50,665 nt of DNA from Methylorubrum salsuginis. GTDB taxonomy: Bacteria > Pseudomonadota > Alphaproteobacteria > Rhizobiales > Beijerinckiaceae. The notes under the pieces were generated by a model. That model searched no databases and had not been told where the DNA came from. It saw nothing but the letters and a program-made list of their open reading frames with translations. The first letter of the stretch is position 1. Each line of letters starts with the position of its first letter. Shown here one piece after another: positions 31,112 to 38,899 of this stretch. The stretch spans positions 1 to 50,665 of the forward strand of contig NZ_FOSV01000030.1 of assembly GCF_900114375.1 (NCBI RefSeq), read 5' to 3'. Both the position numbers and the translations under genes were made by a program.

Positions 31112-33733
31112 TTACACCACGAGGAAGTCGGCGTGGGTGAGCGCCACCTTCGTGTCGATGGTGGCGAACTGCACCGCCGCCTTCGACCCGCTGCCGTCGA
31201 CGTCGTAGGACAGAGCGCCCGTGGTCTTGTTGTAAAGGATGCGGTCGTCCGCATCGACCTTGGCGCCCACCATGCTCAGATCCTTGAACGCGCCTGCCGC
31301 GAGCGTCCCGGCCGAGAGGGCGGTGAAAATGCCTTTCGAGAGCTGAATCGAGTCGTCCACGACGGAGAAGTCGGTGATGCGATCGACGTTGCCCGCCCCC
31401 AGCGCCGTCGAGAACACAAAGGTGTCCTTGCCGGATGAGCCCGTGAGGATGTCCTTGCCAGCCATGCCGTTGAGGACGTTGGCGCCCGCGTTGCCCTGCA
31501 GCGTCTGCCCGAACTCGTTGCCGGTCAGGTTTAGTGCCGTTTTGGCAGCGGCGTTGACCGTGCGCAGCGCCTCGATCTCCTGTCGCGCGGCCAGTGTGTA
31601 GCCGACGCTCGTCAGCACGGTATCGACGCCCCCCTTGGCGGCCTCGATCACGCTGTCGCGGGCATGATCGACGAAGTAGGTGTCGTTGCCGCCCAGGCCC
31701 TGCATCGTGTCGATGCCCCCCTTGCCGTCGAGCGTGTTGGCGTTGCCGTTGCCGCGCAGCGTGTTGGCGAGCGCGTTGCCGGTCGCCTTCAGGGCGGCGC
31801 GGCCTTCCAGCAGCGTCAGATCCTCGACGGCTCCAAAAATGAACTTCGCCTTCGCCTGGGCGTCGAGATCGTAGCTGATCCTGGCCTCGATGGTGTCGCG
31901 GCCGCCGCCGGTCTGTTCCGACACGATGTCCTTGAGACTGTCGACGACGTAGGTGTCTTCGTTCAGCCCACCGATGAGCCGATCGTTTCCGGTGCCCCCA
32001 TCGAGGCGATTGCGCCCGTTCCCACCGGTCAGGTCGTCGGCGCCGCCGAGGCCGAAGAACGTGTCGTTGCCCGCCCCGCCGACCAGCGTGTTGTCGCGAC
32101 CGTCGCCGCTGACGATTTCATCGCGCACGTCCCGGACCTTGATCAGGATCGGCGTGGAGTGCGAGGCATCGACCGCCTCCGGCGCGAACGGATCCTTCAT
32201 GACCGTCAGACGAATCGTGCTCGCCTGCTCGAAGTCGATCTTGAACCCGGCGGCGACCTTGATGGCACCGGTGTTGCGGTCGATGGTGAAGCGGCCCTCG
32301 CCCGCGGGCAGGGCGTATTTCATGGAGATCGGCGAGCCGGGCACCGGGATCGATTGCGCTCCCTGAACCAGGGTGCCCGCCGCCGCACCCTCGGCAACCA
32401 CGACCTCCTTCAGGTTGATGACCGAGACCGTCCAGGCTTTGTCGAGGTATGCGCCGTAGCTGTCGGCGACCCGAACGACGACCTCGTACCGGTTGTCGCG
32501 ATTCGCATCCGTCGGCGCCTCGAAGTCGTGGGCGGTCTTGAAGTCGAGAGTGCCGCCCCCAATGCCCTTTTCCAGGATCGTGAAGGCGTTCCGATCGGCA
32601 CCGCCGACGATCGACCATTTCAGTCCGGTGGTGTTTGTCTCGCCCTCCGGGTCAGTGACACGCAGGCCCCAGCTCTGCTCCGTCTCCTCTTGGTAGTTGA
32701 GGGTGGTCGCCCCCCCGCCAAGCGGCCCGACATAAATCATATCCTTCGGCGCCTGGTTGGCGACGCTGAGGCTGAACGTCTTGGTCGCCGTGAGCTCGCC
32801 CCCGTCCCTGGCGGCAACGTCGAAGGAGGCCGTCAGGCCCTTGCCGGATTGGACGAACTGGACCTTGCCAGCGGCGACATCGGCACCGGTGAAGCTCGTC
32901 ACCGGCGTGGTGGCGCCTTTGAGCACGAGGTTTCCGCCGGTTGGGTTGCTGACGACGAAGATGGGATTGGCGCCGGCTTTCTCCGCACCCAGATCGGCAG
33001 CGGTGAGCGTGTAGGCGCCTTTGGGCGCGACCTCCGCCGAGAAATCGCCCGTCAGCGTGCCGGTGGCATTCCTCAGGGAGATGTAACCGACCTTCGTGAG
33101 CGTGGTCGTGCCGTCGGAGACCTCGAAGGCGAGCTTGTAGGCCTGACCGCCGGCGGCCGCGTAGGTCTGAAAATCGAGTTTCGCTCCATCGGCGACGCGC
33201 AGGTACTGGTTGTCGCCCACCGTCTCGAGCTTGAAGCGCCCGCCCGCGTCGTCGACGAGCTTCAATGTGCCGTTGCCCCAGCCGTCGCTCGCGTAAGCCT
33301 TGCCGTAATAATAGGGCCTGCCGTAGGCGTCCGTGATCGGCGTATCGGTGGCCGAGCATTCGCCGATGATTTCATCGATGATGATGTCGCCGTCGCGGCC
33401 AGGGGGCGACGAGTCGAGAACGCGAAAGCTGTAGGTCTGATAGGCCGTGTAGGCCACGCCGCCGGTGCTGGGATCGTAGACCGTCGCCTTGATCTTGGCG
33501 GTGAACAGGTTGTCGGAGGTCAGATGGGCCTCGTAGCCCTCCGATCCCTCCCAGAGCGCGGGCTTGATGCGCAGGTAATTGTAGTAGTTCTCCAGCAAGG
33601 CACCGTTACCGCCGTCTTCGACGGAAAGATGCACCGACCAGCCGTTGCTATCACGGGCGCTGATCGCCATTCCTGGGTTGCCGCTATTTTCATACGTCTC
33701 TGAATAAAATGGGCCGATCCACTCGATTGCCAT
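31112..33733 (-). CDS. RTX calcium-binding protein with cadherin-like repeats
   Basis: 873 residues, acidic, without a Sec signal, as expected for a type I secretion substrate. The N-terminal ~250 residues (starting MAIEWIGPFYSETYENSG) are of unknown fold. Residues ~250-560 hold cadherin-like beta-sandwich segments (FTIDRNTGAIKVAAG, DFEQASTIRLTVMKD). From about 575 come Gly/Asp nonapeptides (VGGAGNDTFFGLGGADDL, LDGGTGNDRLIGG) and later blocks (MQGLGGNDTYFVDHARD). The last ~150 residues closely match the end of the RTX protein at 38900-42118 and should contain the secretion signal. ATG 33733 is chosen; a TTG 12 bases upstream is the alternative. It is single, leftward, bracketed by 106-bp inverted repeats and flanked by two halves of a catabolic regulon. 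It probably acts in adhesion or as a surface layer. No secretion genes are nearby. Confidence 0.85.
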   Translation of the reverse strand: MAIEWIGPFYSETYENSGNPGMAISARDSNGWSVHLSVEDGGNGALLENYYNYLRIKPALWEGSEGYEAHLTSDNLFTAKIKATVYDPSTGGVAYTAYQTYSFRVLDSSPPGRDGDIIIDEIIGECSATDTPITDAYGRPYYYGKAYASDGWGNGTLKLVDDAGGRFKLETVGDNQYLRVADGAKLDFQTYAAAGGQAYKLAFEVSDGTTTLTKVGYISLRNATGTLTGDFSAEVAPKGAYTLTAADLGAEKAGANPIFVVSNPTGGNLVLKGATTPVTSFTGADVAAGKVQFVQSGKGLTASFDVAARDGGELTATKTFSLSVANQAPKDMIYVGPLGGGATTLNYQEETEQSWGLRVTDPEGETNTTGLKWSIVGGADRNAFTILEKGIGGGTLDFKTAHDFEAPTDANRDNRYEVVVRVADSYGAYLDKAWTVSVINLKEVVVAEGAAAGTLVQGAQSIPVPGSPISMKYALPAGEGRFTIDRNTGAIKVAAGFKIDFEQASTIRLTVMKDPFAPEAVDASHSTPILIKVRDVRDEIVSGDGRDNTLVGGAGNDTFFGLGGADDLTGGNGRNRLDGGTGNDRLIGGLNEDTYVVDSLKDIVSEQTGGGRDTIEARISYDLDAQAKAKFIFGAVEDLTLLEGRAALKATGNALANTLRGNGNANTLDGKGGIDTMQGLGGNDTYFVDHARDSVIEAAKGGVDTVLTSVGYTLAARQEIEALRTVNAAAKTALNLTGNEFGQTLQGNAGANVLNGMAGKDILTGSSGKDTFVFSTALGAGNVDRITDFSVVDDSIQLSKGIFTALSAGTLAAGAFKDLSMVGAKVDADDRILYNKTTGALSYDVDGSGSKAAVQFATIDTKVALTHADFLVV

Positions 33734-34034
33734 GATTGCCCCCAATCAATTCCGCCCTCGCGGATTCGATATTTTTGAGATGTAAATCAGTCAATTATTT
33801 TTTGCCATCCTCATATGCGGCAAATGCACCAAATCTAATTTTTGGGGCAGAGATCGCCGCGGCCGCTCATCGGGCTGCGCCTATACGAGTGAAAATCTGC
33901 GACTGAACTGGGCAAAAAACCCTATCTGACCTTATTGCATCGGGTCAGTGTCTCTCAGGCCTTATTTTTGCTGGGCATTCATTCGACGAACCGGCATCCA
34001 TTTCGTCGGAACGCGTTCAAGTCATACCTAGCGG
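33734..34034. other. AT-rich promoter region of the RTX gene
   Basis: The first ~230 bases upstream of the RTX start are markedly AT-richer than the surroundings (for example 33785-33845), with no gene. They presumably hold the RTX promoter. I did not find a clear -35/-10 pair. Confidence 0.4.
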
Positions 34035-34140
34035 CACGGAACCGGACCGATGGTCCTGTTCCGTGCCTCCGGCGGACGCCCGCCGTCCCGCCGTCGCGGG
34101 GGCCATCGGCGATGCGTCAGGGTCGTCGCCGATCGGTATG
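34035..34140. repeat. Right copy of the 106-bp inverted repeat flanking the RTX gene
   Basis: This is the inverted partner of 30915-31020, about 90% identical by hand alignment. Its inner end (34035-34065) again folds into a 14-bp hairpin with a three-base loop. One outer base pair is changed on both sides (T-A in the left copy, C-G here), keeping the pairing, while an inner position is a mismatch. The RTX gene and its promoter lie between the two copies. Confidence 0.8.
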
Positions 34141-34293
34141 AGCCGTCCGCAGGCTTGACGGGGCCTGCCTTTCCTGTGGATTCAGCAGCGGATGTCCGCG
34201 GTTCGACGTCTTGTGGAGGATCGCTCGCCACTGAGAGCAGCCGATCGTCCAGCGCTCGGATGGCGGCCCCGATACCGGTGCCGGGCACCGGCC

Positions 34294-34692
34294 CTACGGC
34301 ACCGGCCGCGCCCGCCCCTCGTCGTCCAGGGCGACCGAGACGAACAGCGCCTCCACCACGCGCCGCCGCTCGCCCCCGGCCGGTGAACCCGCGAAGCCGT
34401 CGAGCTTGAGCCGCATCGAGCTGCGGCCGACCGACTCGACCTGCCCGTAGACCGAGAACTCCTCCCCCACCTTGAGTGCCGCGACGAAGCGCAGGTTCTC
34501 GACCGCGACGGTCGTGCAGGGCCCTTTCGCGCGCCGCATCCCGAGCAATCCGGCGGCCTTGTCGAGCTCGGCCATGATCCAGCCGCCGAACACGCCGCCG
34601 TTGAGATTGGCCTCCGACGGCAGGGTCAGGGTGCGCAGGAGCGGCGGGGCTGTTTCGGTATCCGCCGCGTCGCGTGCCGATGTCTCGCTCAT
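34294..34692 (-). CDS. Acyl-CoA thioesterase, YciA-like hot-dog protein
   Basis: 132 residues. The YciA/BFIT-type signature is visible: TLPSEANLNGGVFGGWIMAE with the catalytic Asp of the following ELDKAAG, then TTVAVENLRFVAALKVGEEF and GRSSMRLKLD. It would hydrolyse medium or short acyl-CoA. It is divergent to the lactonase-FAH-SDR operon, and the control region between them carries two copies of the MarR-type palindrome, the nearer one about 70 bases upstream of this start. It may prevent CoA trapping during aromatic breakdown. Confidence 0.83.
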   Translation of the reverse strand: MSETSARDAADTETAPPLLRTLTLPSEANLNGGVFGGWIMAELDKAAGLLGMRRAKGPCTTVAVENLRFVAALKVGEEFSVYGQVESVGRSSMRLKLDGFAGSPAGGERRRVVEALFVSVALDDEGRARPVP

Positions 34693-34761
34693 GGGTCTCG
34701 TCCTCGAAGAGGGGGCCGTCCGCCGCTGCGCCGGACCTTAAGCGCGGACCTTTGTCGGCAC

Positions 34762-34838
34762 AAGCTTCAAGCTTGAAATTATCCTTGACAGGGCGGCGGA
34801 TCGGCGGCCTTATGCTGAAAGTTTCAAGCTTGAAGCAA
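34762..34838 (+). promoter_or_regulatory. Promoter with two MarR-type operators
   Basis: TTCAAGCTTGAA occurs twice as a perfect 12-bp palindrome, at 34766-34777 and 34823-34834. The extended 20-mers AAGCTTCAAGCTTGAAATTA (34762-34781) and AAGTTTCAAGCTTGAAGCAA (34819-34838) match the motif at 27787-27806. Between them lies TTGACA (34785-34790), a good -35 for the rightward operon, with TTAT/TATGCT at 34809-34816 as a possible -10. A repressor bound at both sites would cover the promoter. Confidence 0.72.
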
Positions 34839-34865
34839 AAGATCCCCCTCGATCCGGGAGGAACG

Positions 34866-35651
34866 ATGTCCGAGATCCGCCTCCATCTCTTCCAGACCGG
34901 CACGCTCGGCTGCCGCCGTCAGGACATCTACCTGAACCAGGGCCTGGGCGAGCCGTTCGAGATCCCGGTGCCGTGGTACCTCGTCACCCATCCGCGCGGG
35001 CACGTGGTGATCGACGGCGGCTTCCCGGCCATCTGCGTCACCGATCCGCGCGGGCATTGGGGGCCGGTCGCCGCGGTGTTCGAGCCCCGCGTCGCGCCGG
35101 GGCGGGATTGCGCCGCGCAAGTCCGGGCGGCGGGCTTCGATCCGGCCGACGTGCGCACCGTGCTGCTGTCGCATCTCCATCTCGACCATACCGGCGCGAT
35201 CGGGGTGTTTCCCAACGCCCGCCACGTCGTCCAGCGGGACGCCCTCGCCTACGCGCTGGCCCCCGACTGGTTCTGCGCCGGCGCCTTCGTGCGGGCCGAT
35301 TTCGACCGCCCGAACCTCGATTGGTGCCTGCTCGACGAGGCCTGGGGCGACTTCTTCGATCTCTACGGCGACGGGGCGATCACCTGCATCCGCTCCCCTG
35401 GCCACACGGTCGGGCACCAATCCTTCCTCGTGCGCACGCCCCGCGGCGCCACGCTGCTGGCGGTCGATGCCGCCGACACGATGGACCACTGGGAGGACCG
35501 GGCGCTCCCCGGCGCCGTCACCTCGGTGACCGAGGCGGTGCGCTCCGTCGCCAAGCTGCGCGCGGTCGCCGAGCGGGCGCAGGCCCGCGTGGTGCCGGGG
35601 CACGACCCAGCCCTGTGGCCGACGCTGCGTCAGGCGCCGGCCTTCTACTGA
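34866..35651 (+). CDS. Metallo-beta-lactamase-fold lactonase-like hydrolase
   Basis: 261 residues. The metal motif HLHLDHTG (HxHxDH) lies near residues 103-110, with further ligands in SPGHTVGHQSF near 177 and D201 of AVDAADTMDHW, and a terminal VVPGHDP. The N-terminal TGTLGCRRQDIYLNQG and overall length resemble AHL-lactonase (AttM/AiiA-like) proteins. In a catabolic operon next to an FAH-family hydrolase, a lactone intermediate from ring cleavage or ring oxidation is a more likely substrate than a quorum signal; this is inference. GGGAGG precedes the ATG. It is the first gene of a five-gene rightward operon. Confidence 0.8.
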   Translation: MSEIRLHLFQTGTLGCRRQDIYLNQGLGEPFEIPVPWYLVTHPRGHVVIDGGFPAICVTDPRGHWGPVAAVFEPRVAPGRDCAAQVRAAGFDPADVRTVLLSHLHLDHTGAIGVFPNARHVVQRDALAYALAPDWFCAGAFVRADFDRPNLDWCLLDEAWGDFFDLYGDGAITCIRSPGHTVGHQSFLVRTPRGATLLAVDAADTMDHWEDRALPGAVTSVTEAVRSVAKLRAVAERAQARVVPGHDPALWPTLRQAPAFY

Positions 35652-35673
35652 ACCGACCATCGGGAGACACGCC

Positions 35674-36519
35674 ATGAAGCTGCTGCGATACGGAGAGCCC
35701 GGCGCCGAGCGCCCCGGCCTGCTCGATGCGGAAGGGCGCATCCGTGACCTGCGCGACCACGTGCCCGACATCGCCGGGCCGTTCCTCACGGACGAGAGCC
35801 TCGCCCGGCTGCGCGCCCTCGATCCCGCCCGCCTGCCGCTGGCGGAGGGCACGCCCCGCATCGGCGCCTGCGTCGGCGCCATCGGCAAGTTCGTGTGCGT
35901 CGGCCTCAACTACGCGGACCACGCCGCCGAGACCGGCAAGCCCGCCCCCGACGAGCCGGTGCTGTTCATGAAGGCGACGAGCGCCGTCTGCGGCCCCAAC
36001 GACGCGGTCGAGATTCCGCGCGGCTCCCAAAAAACGGATTGGGAGGTCGAACTCGGCATCGTGATCGGCCGCCGCGCCAAGCACGTGACGCGCGCCGAGG
36101 CGCTGGAGCACGTGGCCGGCTACTGCGTCGTCAACGACGTGTCCGAGCGCGCCTTCCAGTCCGAGCGCGGCGGGCAATGGACCAAGGGCAAGAGCGCCGA
36201 CACCTTCGGCCCCCTCGGCCCCTGGCTGGTGACGCGCGACGAGGTGCCCGATCCGCAGGCGCTCGGGCTCTGGCTCGATGTCGACGGCGTGCGCCGCCAG
36301 ACCGGCAGCACCGCACGGATGATCTTCGGCGTCACTGAGCTCGTCAGCTACATCAGCGGATTCATGACGCTCCACCCCGGCGATGTCATCGCCACCGGCA
36401 CCCCGCCCGGCGTCGGCCTCGGCCAGAAGCCGCCTGTCTTCCTGCGCGCTGGCCAGACCATGCGGCTCGGGATCGATGGGCTCGGCGAGCAGCGCCAGGC
36501 CGTGGTGCAGGGGGAGTGA
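35674..36519 (+). CDS. Fumarylacetoacetate hydrolase family protein
   Basis: 281 residues. FAH signatures: VCVGLNYADHAAETGKPAP near residue 71, FMKATSAVCGPNDAVEIPRG, the metal ligands in WEVELGIVIGR near 125 and VVNDVSERAFQ near 151, then KSADTFGPLGPWLVTRDEV and the end motif ATGTPPGVGLGQKP. Family members hydrolyse or decarboxylate beta-dicarbonyl compounds, such as fumarylpyruvate in the gentisate route. The next gene begins one base after this stop. This enzyme points to a ring-cleaved diketo acid as pathway intermediate, though no ring-cleaving dioxygenase is recognised except possibly the cupin at 37327. Confidence 0.87.
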   Translation: MKLLRYGEPGAERPGLLDAEGRIRDLRDHVPDIAGPFLTDESLARLRALDPARLPLAEGTPRIGACVGAIGKFVCVGLNYADHAAETGKPAPDEPVLFMKATSAVCGPNDAVEIPRGSQKTDWEVELGIVIGRRAKHVTRAEALEHVAGYCVVNDVSERAFQSERGGQWTKGKSADTFGPLGPWLVTRDEVPDPQALGLWLDVDGVRRQTGSTARMIFGVTELVSYISGFMTLHPGDVIATGTPPGVGLGQKPPVFLRAGQTMRLGIDGLGEQRQAVVQGE

Positions 36520-36520
36520 G

Positions 36521-37306
36521 ATGAGCGCCTTCTCCGACCTCAAGGGCAAGGCCGCCCTCGTCACCGGGGGCAGCCGCGGCCAGGGCGCAGCCCAGGCCCG
36601 CCTGCTGGCGCAATCCGGCGTCGCGGTGACGATCTGCGACGTGCTGGCCGACGAGGGCGAGGCCTATGCCGCGAGCCTGCGCGACGAGGGGCTGGAGGCC
36701 CGCTTCCAGGCCGCCGACGTCACCGCGCCGGAGGGCTGGGACGCTCTCGTGGCCGGGGCGCTGGCGTGGCGTGATCGCCTCGACATCCTCGTCAACAATG
36801 CCGGCATCATCAACCGCACCGGCGTCGCGGCGACCGATCTCGACGCCTGGAACCGGGTGCTCGCCGTCAACCTCACCGGCGCCTTCCTCGGCATCCGGGC
36901 GGTCGCGCCCGCGATGCGCGACGCGGGCGGCGGCAGCATCGTCAACATCGCCTCGAACTCGGCCTTCTCGGGCCATGCCGACCCGGCCTACACCGCGAGC
37001 AAGTGGGGCCTGCGCGGGCTTACCAAGACCGCGGCGATGGAGCTCGTGGGCCACCGCATCCGCGTCAACGCGGTCTGCCCCGGCCTCGTCGTGACCGGCC
37101 TCAATGCCGGCTCGCCCCATCTCGCCCCGATGATCGGCCTGACGCCGATGGGCCGCGCGGGCGAGCCCGACGAGGTCGCCCGCCTCGTCCGCTTCCTGGC
37201 GAGCGAGGAGGCGAGCTTCATCACCGGCGAGGATTTCGTGATCGACGGCGGCTTCACCGCGGGCGCCGCCTATCGCCGCGTCGCCGTCGAGACCGGCCTT
37301 CTGTGA
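36521..37306 (+). CDS. Short-chain dehydrogenase/reductase
   Basis: 261 residues, classical SDR. Cofactor motif TGGSRGQG near 16-23, NNAGI near 89, and the catalytic Ser and YTASK (PAYTASKWGLRGLTKTAAME) near 154-173. The C-terminal FVIDGGFTAG end is typical. ATG 36521 is used because it follows the FAH stop by one base with GGGGAG ahead. It probably oxidises a hydroxy-acyl intermediate or reduces a keto group; the substrate is not readable. Confidence 0.85.
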   Translation: MSAFSDLKGKAALVTGGSRGQGAAQARLLAQSGVAVTICDVLADEGEAYAASLRDEGLEARFQAADVTAPEGWDALVAGALAWRDRLDILVNNAGIINRTGVAATDLDAWNRVLAVNLTGAFLGIRAVAPAMRDAGGGSIVNIASNSAFSGHADPAYTASKWGLRGLTKTAAMELVGHRIRVNAVCPGLVVTGLNAGSPHLAPMIGLTPMGRAGEPDEVARLVRFLASEEASFITGEDFVIDGGFTAGAAYRRVAVETGLL

Positions 37307-37326
37307 TCATCCCGAGGGAGACAAGC

Positions 37327-37758
37327 ATGTCCGAGACCGTGAAGCCCATCGTCACCCGCGCCGGCCACGAGGACACCCGCACGGGCCAGTCCGGCGGCGC
37401 CGTGCGCGTCTCCGGCGTCAGCCCGCAGCACACGCCGGCCACGCGGATCTGGTACGGCAAGGTCAGCAACGAGCCGGGCTACCGCTCGCTGCCGCACCAC
37501 CATGGCGAGGCCGAGACCGGCGGCTACGTGCTGAAGGGCCGGGCGCGGATCTATTTCGGCGCGGATTACGCCGAATACATCGACATGAGCGAGGGCGACT
37601 TCGTGTTCGTGCCGCCCTTCATGCCGCATGTGGAGGCGAATATGAGCCGGGACGCCGAACTGGTCTGGCTGACGGCGCGCACGCCGGAGAACATCGTGGT
37701 CAACCTCGACGACGTGCCGGATGCGAGCCTGCCGGGCTACGTCCGGCCCGGAGCCTGA
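37327..37758 (+). CDS. Cupin-domain protein of the catabolic operon
   Basis: 143 residues, a single cupin. Motif 1 is LPHHHGEAETGGYVLKGRAR near 58-77 (H-H-H...E), motif 2 GDFVFVPPFMPHVEANM near 90-106. All four usual metal ligands appear present, so a metal-dependent dioxygenase or isomerase activity is possible. GGGAG precedes ATG 37327. It lies between two SDR genes. As the only other candidate oxygenase in this unit it might cleave or isomerise the product of the bifunctional monooxygenase; this is speculative. Confidence 0.82.
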   Translation: MSETVKPIVTRAGHEDTRTGQSGGAVRVSGVSPQHTPATRIWYGKVSNEPGYRSLPHHHGEAETGGYVLKGRARIYFGADYAEYIDMSEGDFVFVPPFMPHVEANMSRDAELVWLTARTPENIVVNLDDVPDASLPGYVRPGA

Positions 37759-37761
37759 GCC

Positions 37762-38517
37762 GTGGCCGGCCCCACCCGCCACGCCGTCGTCACGGGCGGC
37801 GCCCGCGGCATCGGCCGCGCCATCGCCGGGCGGCTCGTCCGCGACGGCGCCACGGTGACGATCCTCGGTCGCAACGCCGAGGCTTTGCAGCGGGCGGTGG
37901 CCGAGGGCGTCGCGCATCACGCGCTTGCCCTCGACGTGACGGACGGGCCGGCGGTCGCCCGCGCCTTCGCGGAGATCGCCGCACGGGCGCCGATCGACAT
38001 CCTCGTGGCCAATGCCGGGGCGGCGGAATCCGCCCCCTTCGGCCGCAGCGAGCCGGCCCTGTTCCAGCGGATGCTCGACGTGAACCTGTTCGGCACCGTC
38101 CACGCCGCGCAGGCCGTGCTGCCGGGCATGACCGCGAGAGGCTTCGGCCGGATCGTCGCCATCGCCTCGACCGCGGGCCAGAAGGGCTACCCTTACGTCT
38201 CGGCCTATTGCGCGGCCAAGCACGCGGTGGTCGGCCTCGTCCGATCGCTGGCGCAGGAGACCGCCCGCAGCGGCATCACCGTCAACGCGGTTTGCCCCGG
38301 CTTCACCGACACCGACATCGTCGGCGACAGCCTGGAGCGGATCATGGCGACGACCGGCCGGGACCGGGACGCGGCCTTGGCCTCGCTCGTGCGCCACAAC
38401 CCGCAGGGCCGCCTCGTCCGCCCCGAGGAAGTCGCCGACGCGGTGGCGTGGCTCTGCGGCGCGGCGGCGGGCGCCGTGACCGGACAGGCGATTCCGGTGG
38501 CCGGCGGGGAGGTGTGA
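37762..38517 (+). CDS. Short-chain dehydrogenase/reductase, hydroxyacyl-CoA dehydrogenase-like
   Basis: 251 residues from GTG 37762, three bases after the cupin stop. TGGARGIG near 11-18, NAG near 83, catalytic YCAAK (SAYCAAKHAVVGLVRSLA) near 150 and PGFTDTDIV with a final PVAGGEV. The RDRDAALASLVRHNPQGRLV segment resembles alicyclic or beta-hydroxyacyl-CoA dehydrogenases (BadH-like). It is the last gene of the operon and would act on a ring-reduced CoA ester or a downstream hydroxy acid. Confidence 0.84.
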   Translation: MAGPTRHAVVTGGARGIGRAIAGRLVRDGATVTILGRNAEALQRAVAEGVAHHALALDVTDGPAVARAFAEIAARAPIDILVANAGAAESAPFGRSEPALFQRMLDVNLFGTVHAAQAVLPGMTARGFGRIVAIASTAGQKGYPYVSAYCAAKHAVVGLVRSLAQETARSGITVNAVCPGFTDTDIVGDSLERIMATTGRDRDAALASLVRHNPQGRLVRPEEVADAVAWLCGAAAGAVTGQAIPVAGGEV

Positions 38518-38899
38518 CCGACGCCTCGCCGGCCTTCGTCGCGCATGCCTTCGGTGTTTCTCTTGTCTTCGCTTGCCGCTTGGTCTCGATTTTGCTGAAA
38601 GCTGTAATGCTATTGCGCGTGAGCGCGATTATTTCGTGCGAGAAACGTAATTCATTTTTGTGCTTGGCCTTCCGCGTGCCCGGACGCTTTGCCGAGGGAA
38701 GCCCGATCGGTCGAAGTGCCGGGTCAAGGATGCGGATTGTACGCAACCTGACAGTCTATCTCGGGCGGTCGTTTCCCGAAAGCAACATATCGGGATGAAC
38801 GTTTTCTCTTCGATTTTCTTCGGATGTGAATCGCCTTAAGAACGTACGCGCTTGGGCGGGCGAAGTCTTCTTCGCTCATGCAATCGAGGGGCGACGGTC
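38518..38899. other. Intergenic region before the second RTX gene
   Basis: 382 bases with no supported gene. The part 38590-38860 is AT-richer than its surroundings, like the region in front of the first RTX gene, and should contain the RTX promoter and the end of the SDR operon. No strong terminator hairpin was found. Confidence 0.4.

Noticed and set aside
31664..33703. Plus-strand open frame of 679 residues
   Set aside because: It is antisense to the first RTX gene, with no domain.
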